Assembly (NCBI GenBank): GCA_017656185.1
Contig: JACDOK010000019.1
Location: 1 to 43,217, forward strand
Length of the DNA: 43,217 nt
Direction: 5' to 3'
Source: Peptococcaceae bacterium
GTDB taxonomy: Bacteria > Bacillota > Desulfotomaculia > Desulfotomaculales > JACDOK01
Within the stretch, counting starts at the first letter, position 1. Each line of letters begins with the position of its first letter. Below the pieces are notes generated by a model. The model worked only from the letters and a program-made list of their open reading frames with translations, had not been told where the DNA came from and ran no database searches. The position numbers and the translations under genes were made by a program. Below are positions 38,673 to 43,217 of this stretch, in pieces.

Positions 38673-39533
38673 TTGGCACACGGCCTGGCCCAAAAAATCA
38701 CCGATTTTCTGGTATTAAATCTGGGCATTTTTCTTACGGCGCTGGGTTTAGACCTCTTCTTGGTGCCCAACAAGATTGCCGCCGGAGGCGTAGGCGGAAT
38801 AGCCACCATTATCTTCCATCTTGTTGGTTTTCCGGTCGGCCTTACTATGCTGGCGCTTAACGTTCCCCTGTTTATCTGGGGGATCTATCGCTTGGGATGG
38901 GCTTTCGGGGTTCGTTCTTTATACGGCACCATAGTACTGTCTGCCGCGGTCGACCTTTTGGCGCTGGTCGTCCCTGTTCCCACCCAGGACCTTTTACTGA
39001 GCAGTTTATTCGGTGGGGTTCTGGTAGGCCTTGGGCTGGGACTGGTTTTCCGGTCCAAGAGTACCACCGGGGGTACGGATTTTGCGGCCGCCATCCTGCG
39101 CAGTTATGTGGGTATCAATGTCGGCCAACTGCTTTTTATCATTGACGGGTTGGTGGTACTGGCGGCGTGGGCTGCTTTCGGGTCACCCGACTTGGCCATG
39201 TACGCCCTCATTACCATCTTTGTCGGCGCTTGGATTATCGATGTCGTGCAGGAGGGTTTTGGTTTCGCCAAGAGCTTCCTGATCATATCCGAGCATCCCG
39301 ACCGGATTGCGAAAGAGATTTTCCAGCGCTTGGACCGCGGGGCCACTGTTTTAATGGGCAGGGGTGCTTATACCGGGCAGGAGCGCCAGGTACTCCTGAC
39401 CGTGGTTAACCGCAGTGAGGTTACGCGTCTAAAGGATGTCGTACACGAGGTCGATCCCCGGGCTTTTGTGATTGTTTCTGATGTTAAGGAAGTACTGGGT
39501 GAAGGTTTTAAACGGCTCCGCGAAGTGGAGTAA
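38673..39533 (+). CDS. YitT-family membrane protein (DUF2179)
   Basis: The 286-residue protein has five to six membrane helices (about residues 12-185), with the YitT hallmark FLVPNKIAAGGVGGIATI and the conserved SKSTTGGTDFAA, followed by a cytoplasmic DUF2179 domain (about 200-286; GRGAYTGQERQVLLTVVNR). The function of the family is unknown; transport has been suggested. The TTG start follows AAGGGG. Promoter not identified. The next gene, the transketolase N-terminal half, begins 29 bases downstream and could be co-transcribed. Confidence 0.88.
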   Translation: MAHGLAQKITDFLVLNLGIFLTALGLDLFLVPNKIAAGGVGGIATIIFHLVGFPVGLTMLALNVPLFIWGIYRLGWAFGVRSLYGTIVLSAAVDLLALVVPVPTQDLLLSSLFGGVLVGLGLGLVFRSKSTTGGTDFAAAILRSYVGINVGQLLFIIDGLVVLAAWAAFGSPDLAMYALITIFVGAWIIDVVQEGFGFAKSFLIISEHPDRIAKEIFQRLDRGATVLMGRGAYTGQERQVLLTVVNRSEVTRLKDVVHEVDPRAFVIVSDVKEVLGEGFKRLREVE

Positions 39534-39562
39534 ATGGTACTAGGTAGAACGGAGGGTCTGGT

Positions 39563-40378
39563 GTGGAAGAAACAGTTAAGATGTTGGAAGAAAAGGCCCG
39601 GCAAATTCGCCGCCATGTTATCAGCATGTTGGGTGCTGCCGGTTCGGGCCATCCCGGCGGGTCGCTTTCAGCGGCTGATATTGTCACGGCCCTTTACTTC
39701 AAGGTGATGCGTGTTGATGCACAGAATTCCCGTTGGCCCGACCGGGACCGTTTTGTGCTTTCCAAGGGGCACGCTGCACCGGTCCTTTACGCGGCTTTAG
39801 CCGAAAAGGGTTTTTTCCCGCTTGACGAGCTGAACGGTTTGCGCAAGCTTGGCAGCCCTCTGCAGGGACATCCCGATATGCGCAAGGTTCCCGGGGTTGA
39901 GATGTCTACCGGTTCTTTGGGCCAGGGGTTGTCGGCAGCCAGCGGTATGGCTCTGGCCGGGAAACTCGATGGTAAGGATTACCGCGTTTATGTATTGTTG
40001 GGCGACGGTGAACTCCAGGAAGGCCAGGTCTGGGAGGCTGCGATGGCGGCCAGCCACTACGGTTTGGACAACCTTACCGCTTTTATTGATTATAACGGCT
40101 TCCAGATAGACGGCCCGGTGGAGGAAGTGATGTCTATCGACCCGGTGGCGGAGAAGTGGCGGGCCTTTGGTTGGCACGTTATTTCCATTGACGGCCATGA
40201 TTTCGGACAAATATTGAAAGCCGTGGAAGAAGCCGGTACTGCGGGGCGTCCCACGGCTGTTGTCGCCAAAACGGTTAAGGGCAAAGGTGTCTCTTTTATG
40301 GAGAACCAGGTGGATTGGCACGGGGTGGCGCCCAAGGGCGAGCAGATAGACCAAGCCCTGGCCGAATTAGCTGGATAG
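39563..40378 (+). CDS. transketolase, N-terminal subunit
   Basis: The 271-residue protein is the thiamine-diphosphate-binding half of a split transketolase: [47 protein letters not shown] and the TPP motif starting [13 protein letters not shown] and ending in DYNGFQ. With the next gene it forms a heterotetrameric transketolase of the non-oxidative pentose-phosphate pathway. GTG 39563 follows GGAGGG. The split form is common in clostridia and archaea. Confidence 0.95.
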   Translation: MEETVKMLEEKARQIRRHVISMLGAAGSGHPGGSLSAADIVTALYFKVMRVDAQNSRWPDRDRFVLSKGHAAPVLYAALAEKGFFPLDELNGLRKLGSPLQGHPDMRKVPGVEMSTGSLGQGLSAASGMALAGKLDGKDYRVYVLLGDGELQEGQVWEAAMAASHYGLDNLTAFIDYNGFQIDGPVEEVMSIDPVAEKWRAFGWHVISIDGHDFGQILKAVEEAGTAGRPTAVVAKTVKGKGVSFMENQVDWHGVAPKGEQIDQALAELAG

Positions 40379-40390
40379 GAGGCCTACCAA

Positions 40391-41332
40391 GTGGAAAAGA
40401 TCGCAACACGCGTAGCCTATGGTAAAACCCTGGCTGTTCTGGGGGAGGAAAACAGAGATATTGTAGTGCTTGATGCCGATCTGGCCAAATCTACAAAGAC
40501 GATTGAGTTTAAAAAGAAATTTCCCGACCGTTTTTTTGACATGGGGATCGCCGAGGCGAACATGGTAGGAACGGCCGCAGGGCTGGCTGCCGCCGGTAAA
40601 ATACCTTTCTGCAGCACCTTCGCTGTTTTTGCAACCGGCAGAACTTACGATCAGATCCGCCAGAGTGTGGCCTATCCCCGCCTGAACGTGAAAATAGCCG
40701 CCACTCACGCCGGTATCACGGTGGGGGAAGACGGCAGTTCGCACCAGATGCTGGAGGACATAGCCCTGATGCGGGTGCTGCCCAATATGACCGTTCTGGT
40801 ACCGTCCGATGCCGTTGCAACCGAGGCTGCCGTGCGGGCGGCGGCGAAAATAAAGGGCCCGGTTTACCTGCGGTTGGGCCGTTCTGCCGTACCGGTTTTG
40901 TATACCGGCGGGATGGATTTTAACGTCGGCAAGGCCATACGGCTGCGCCGGGGTAAGGATGCCACCATTATCGCCTGCGGTGTGATGGTGGGTGCGGCTT
41001 TGGAAGCAGCCGGCGAGCTGGCTCAGGAAGGGCTGAATGTAGGTGTCATTGACATGCATACCGTCAAACCGCTGGATGTCGATGCCGTGGTGGTGGCGGC
41101 ACGGGAAACGGGAGCCCTGGTTACGGCTGAGGAGCACAGTATCATTGGGGGACTTGGTGGTGCGGTGGCCGAAACAGTGGCCGAGCATTACCCGGTACCG
41201 GTGAAACGGGTAGGTATTGAAGATACCTTTGGTGAATCCGGCCGGCCGCCGGAGCTTCTGCAAAAGTACGGCCTTACCGCTGCGCATCTGGTGGCGGCGG
41301 TTAAGGAGGTCGTAAGGCGCAAAAACAGGTGA
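40391..41332 (+). CDS. transketolase, C-terminal subunit
   Basis: The 313-residue protein contains the pyrimidine-binding domain (VVLDADLAKSTKTIEFKKKF, then MGIAEANMVGTAAGLAAAGK, where the Glu activates TPP) and the C-terminal transketolase domain (GGLGGAVAETVAEHYPVPV). It starts 13 bases after the N-terminal subunit with AGGAGG upstream, so the two are made together. The arrangement resembles DXS but lacks its N-terminal fusion. A terminator follows. Confidence 0.95.
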   Translation: MEKIATRVAYGKTLAVLGEENRDIVVLDADLAKSTKTIEFKKKFPDRFFDMGIAEANMVGTAAGLAAAGKIPFCSTFAVFATGRTYDQIRQSVAYPRLNVKIAATHAGITVGEDGSSHQMLEDIALMRVLPNMTVLVPSDAVATEAAVRAAAKIKGPVYLRLGRSAVPVLYTGGMDFNVGKAIRLRRGKDATIIACGVMVGAALEAAGELAQEGLNVGVIDMHTVKPLDVDAVVVAARETGALVTAEEHSIIGGLGGAVAETVAEHYPVPVKRVGIEDTFGESGRPPELLQKYGLTAAHLVAAVKEVVRRKNR

Positions 41333-41362
41333 TATCCCATCCCCAAGAAGCGGACTTTACAG

Positions 41363-41391
41363 GAGCGTCGACACGACGCTTCTTTTTATTT
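41363..41391 (+). terminator. Rho-independent terminator after transketolase
   Basis: AGCGTCG (41364-41370) and CGACGCT (41374-41380) form a perfect 7-bp stem with a 3-base loop, followed by TCTTTTTATTT. Confidence 0.8.
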
Positions 41392-41476
41392 CCTTTTCTG
41401 GGTTATGAGAGGATTTTGCGGGAACCGTGTCGAAACGGACATGGCGTATGCAAACTTTGGTGTTATGAGGTAAGAG

Positions 41477-42163
41477 ATGCTTCACATGTTTAATGTCACT
41501 AAAATATATCCCAATAACGTTCGTGCCGTGCATGACGTCACCCTGCGAATCCGCAGAGGCGAGTTTGTTTTTTTAGTCGGTCCCAGCGGAGCCGGCAAAT
41601 CTACGCTCATCAAGTTAATTTACCGGGAAGAACTTCCTTCTTACGGGCAGGTTTATTTTAACGGCCGAAACACGCTCCGGCTTAAAGGCCGTGAAGTTTT
41701 GGGTTTGCGCCGCAGCATAGGTTTGGTCTTCCAGGATTTCCGCCTGCTACCCCAAAGAACCGCGTTTGAAAATGTGGCCTTGGCCCTGGAAGTAGTGGGA
41801 GCTTCAGGACGCCAAATTAAGAAACTGGTTCCGGAAGCCCTGAAGCGGGTGGGATTAGGTCAAAAGGGGTACTGTTACCCGTCCCAACTTTCCGGCGGAG
41901 AACAGCAAAGGGTCTGCCTGGCCCGGGCCATTGTCCGGAATCCCCTGCTGATCGTGGCCGATGAGCCGACCGGTAACCTGGACCCCGACACGGCCTGGGG
42001 GTTAATGGAATTGCTGGAGCAGTTCAACCGGGAGGGTACCACGGTTCTGATCGCTACCCATGCCTGGGATATTGTCAATAAGATGCAGAAAAGGGTTATT
42101 GCTTTGGAAAACGGGCGTGTAGTACGGGACGAAGAACGGGGGAGCTACGGGCATGATCTTTAA
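41477..42163 (+). CDS. ftsE: cell-division ATP-binding protein FtsE
   Basis: The 228-residue ABC ATPase has Walker A (GPSGAGKSTLIK, about 36-47), the Q-loop (GLVFQDFRLL), the signature LSGGEQQRV, Walker B (LIVADEPTGNLD) and the H-loop (IATHAWDIV). MFNVTKIYPN and YREELPSYGQVYF are FtsE features. FtsEX couples ATP hydrolysis to activation of peptidoglycan hydrolases at division or, in Bacillus, elongation and sporulation. It overlaps ftsX by 11 bases. An ATG at 41486 is an alternative start. Confidence 0.95.
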   Translation: MLHMFNVTKIYPNNVRAVHDVTLRIRRGEFVFLVGPSGAGKSTLIKLIYREELPSYGQVYFNGRNTLRLKGREVLGLRRSIGLVFQDFRLLPQRTAFENVALALEVVGASGRQIKKLVPEALKRVGLGQKGYCYPSQLSGGEQQRVCLARAIVRNPLLIVADEPTGNLDPDTAWGLMELLEQFNREGTTVLIATHAWDIVNKMQKRVIALENGRVVRDEERGSYGHDL

Positions 42164-43046
42164 TACGGTGTGGTTTTGCTTGCGCCGGACGGCTGCTTCT
42201 CTTGTTCGCAACTTTTGGCTCGGGGCAGCGTCCGCCGGTATGATTGCCGTTTCGGTAGCGATTCTGGCCGCTTTTCTCCTGGTGGCCGTAAATGCCGGGC
42301 AGATGATTAAGTTCCTGGAGTCCCAGGTGGAAATTAACGTGTTCCTAAGCCCTGAAGCCGAACGCTGGGAACTGCGCGACCGTATTCAAAGCCTCGACGG
42401 TGTGACAAGCGTTACGTTCATATCCAAGGAGCAGGCTCTTAAGGAAATGGCGGCGTCGCTGGGGGAAAAGGCCGACCTGTTGACCGGCTTGGAAGATGAC
42501 AACCCGTTACCGGATGCTTTCCGTGTCCGGGCGTCCTCGGCTGATGTCGTTCCGGCCATTGCCCGTGAGATCGAGTTTTTCCCCGGGGTGGACAAGGTGC
42601 GCTACGGCCAGGGTATTGTCGAAAAAATCGTACTTATCGGCAGATGGTTGAATGTCATTTCCCTCGGTGTAGCGGCGCTCCTGGCTTTGGCAGCCGTGTT
42701 TCTCATCGTTACCACGATTCGTCTTTCGGTAGCAGCGCGCCAGCAGGAGGTAAGCATTATGAAGTTTCTTGGTGCCAGTAACTGGTTTGTAAGGGCCCCC
42801 TTCTTATTAGAAGGTATGATCATAGGAGGCACGGGAGCGATTGCAGCCGTAACCGGTATCGGTGCCGCTTATTATTATCTGACGCTGCAGGTAGCCCGTG
42901 TGGAAAAGCTGTCACTGCTGTGGTTTTGGCAGCCGGTAACCGACCCGCAGGTACTGCTGCCCCTGGCGGGGGGGTTGCTGCTGCTGGGCATTATTATGGG
43001 AGGTCTCGGCAGTATTGTTTCTATTAAAAAATATTTAAAAGTTTAA
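42153..43046 (+). CDS. ftsX: cell-division membrane protein FtsX
   Basis: The 297-residue protein has the FtsX layout: a first helix (about 22-45), an extracellular domain (about 50-165; VEINVFLSPEAERWELRDRI and FISKEQALKEM), then three helices. The cytoplasmic-loop signature RQQEVSIMKFLGASNWFVRAPFLLEG is present. FtsX relays the FtsE ATPase cycle to a periplasm-side hydrolase or its activator. No hydrolase or coiled-coil activator gene follows in the visible part; the next features are a heptamer array and an intron end. Confidence 0.95.
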   Translation: MIFNTVWFCLRRTAASLVRNFWLGAASAGMIAVSVAILAAFLLVAVNAGQMIKFLESQVEINVFLSPEAERWELRDRIQSLDGVTSVTFISKEQALKEMAASLGEKADLLTGLEDDNPLPDAFRVRASSADVVPAIAREIEFFPGVDKVRYGQGIVEKIVLIGRWLNVISLGVAALLALAAVFLIVTTIRLSVAARQQEVSIMKFLGASNWFVRAPFLLEGMIIGGTGAIAAVTGIGAAYYYLTLQVARVEKLSLLWFWQPVTDPQVLLPLAGGLLLLGIIMGGLGSIVSIKKYLKV

Positions 43047-43092
43047 AGGTAATAGGACGATGGCCGGACCGCAACCCGTGGGAATACCTGGA

Positions 43093-43176
43093 TCTAACGT
43101 CGAACGTTGAACGTCGAACGTTGAACCTTGAACACTGAATTTTGAACGTCGAACGTTGAACTTTGAACGTTGAACT
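43093..43176. repeat. heptamer tandem array (12 units) next to the group II intron
   Basis: Twelve 7-mers of TTGAACG type can be read without a gap, including TCGAACG three times and TTGAACG three times, with variants TTGAACC, TTGAACA, CTGAATT and TTGAACT. The array starts 46 bases after ftsX and ends 3 bases before the putative intron 5' end. Confidence 0.75.
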
Positions 43177-43179
43177 TTG

Positions 43180-43217
43180 GTGCGCCACGAGGCTGGTGCG
43201 TGGCTGCCGGTGAAAGT
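43180..43217 (+). ncRNA. 5' end of a group II intron (partial)
   Basis: GTGCGCCACGAGG at 43180 fits the GUGYG-type 5' terminus of group II introns and the following GCTGCCGGTGAAAGT looks like the start of domain I. The rest is beyond the window. The window begins with the 3' end of an intron in the same orientation. The call is less certain than the 3' end. Confidence 0.45.

Overview
The window looks like chromosomal sequence from a spore-forming, anaerobic-type Firmicute, most plausibly a Desulfotomaculum/Pelotomaculum/Thermincola-like clostridial lineage. This rests on gene families and layout (YlmC/YmxH-type sporulation protein, long HPF, split transketolase, the secA-prfB order, strong Gram-positive Shine-Dalgarno sites, many GTG/TTG starts). 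No rRNA or species marker is present, so the placement is an inference. Nearly every gene lies on the + strand. Both window edges look like fragments of group II introns (3' end at 1-53, 5' end at 43180-43217), so the window is probably a contig bounded by repeated introns.

Layout. 126-814: a VapBC-type toxin-antitoxin pair. 857-5680: a MarR regulator, a lipoprotein-type RND adaptor and an RND pump. 5677-17078: a visibly AT-richer cassette of wall-polysaccharide genes: TuaH-like glycosyltransferase, MurJ-family flippase, Wzy/O-antigen-ligase-like protein, GT4 glycosyltransferase, CsaB-like pyruvyl transferase, nucleotide-sugar dehydrogenase, TagA/WecG transferase, a large secreted protein of unknown function, and one divergent membrane-anchored protein. 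17145-25596: GC-richer envelope genes: LCP ligase, fabZ, WecA/TagO, galU, galE-like, an MFS exporter, a 43-residue small ORF on the minus strand and a phosphohexomutase. 25709-29457: a second MurJ, YlmC/YmxH, bioY with its own promoter and a BirA-type operator, and an L,D-transpeptidase. 29577-36922: metK, a GAF-GGDEF protein, comF, long hpf and secA. 37387-43046: prfB with the programmed +1 frameshift, a YitT-family protein, split transketolase, ftsE and ftsX.

How the genes may work together. The AT-rich cassette has assembly, flipping, polymerising and pyruvylating functions but no initiating phosphosugar transferase. The WecA/TagO, GalU, GalE and phosphohexomutase genes in the GC-rich flank could supply the lipid-linked primer and UDP-sugars, and the adjacent LCP protein could attach the product to peptidoglycan. 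A CsaB-pyruvylated secondary cell-wall polymer of the kind that anchors S-layer proteins is the simplest reading.

The most unusual signal is in the spacers. Short tandem arrays with periods of 7, 9, 11 and about 21-24 nt recur, several of them starting in the stop codon of the upstream gene. Other points of interest are a cluster of DnaA-box-like sites before hpf, a terminator-like hairpin in the secA leader, a nucleotide-sugar dehydrogenase with Ala at the usual catalytic Asp position, and a small basic ORF with a terminator matched to its own strand.
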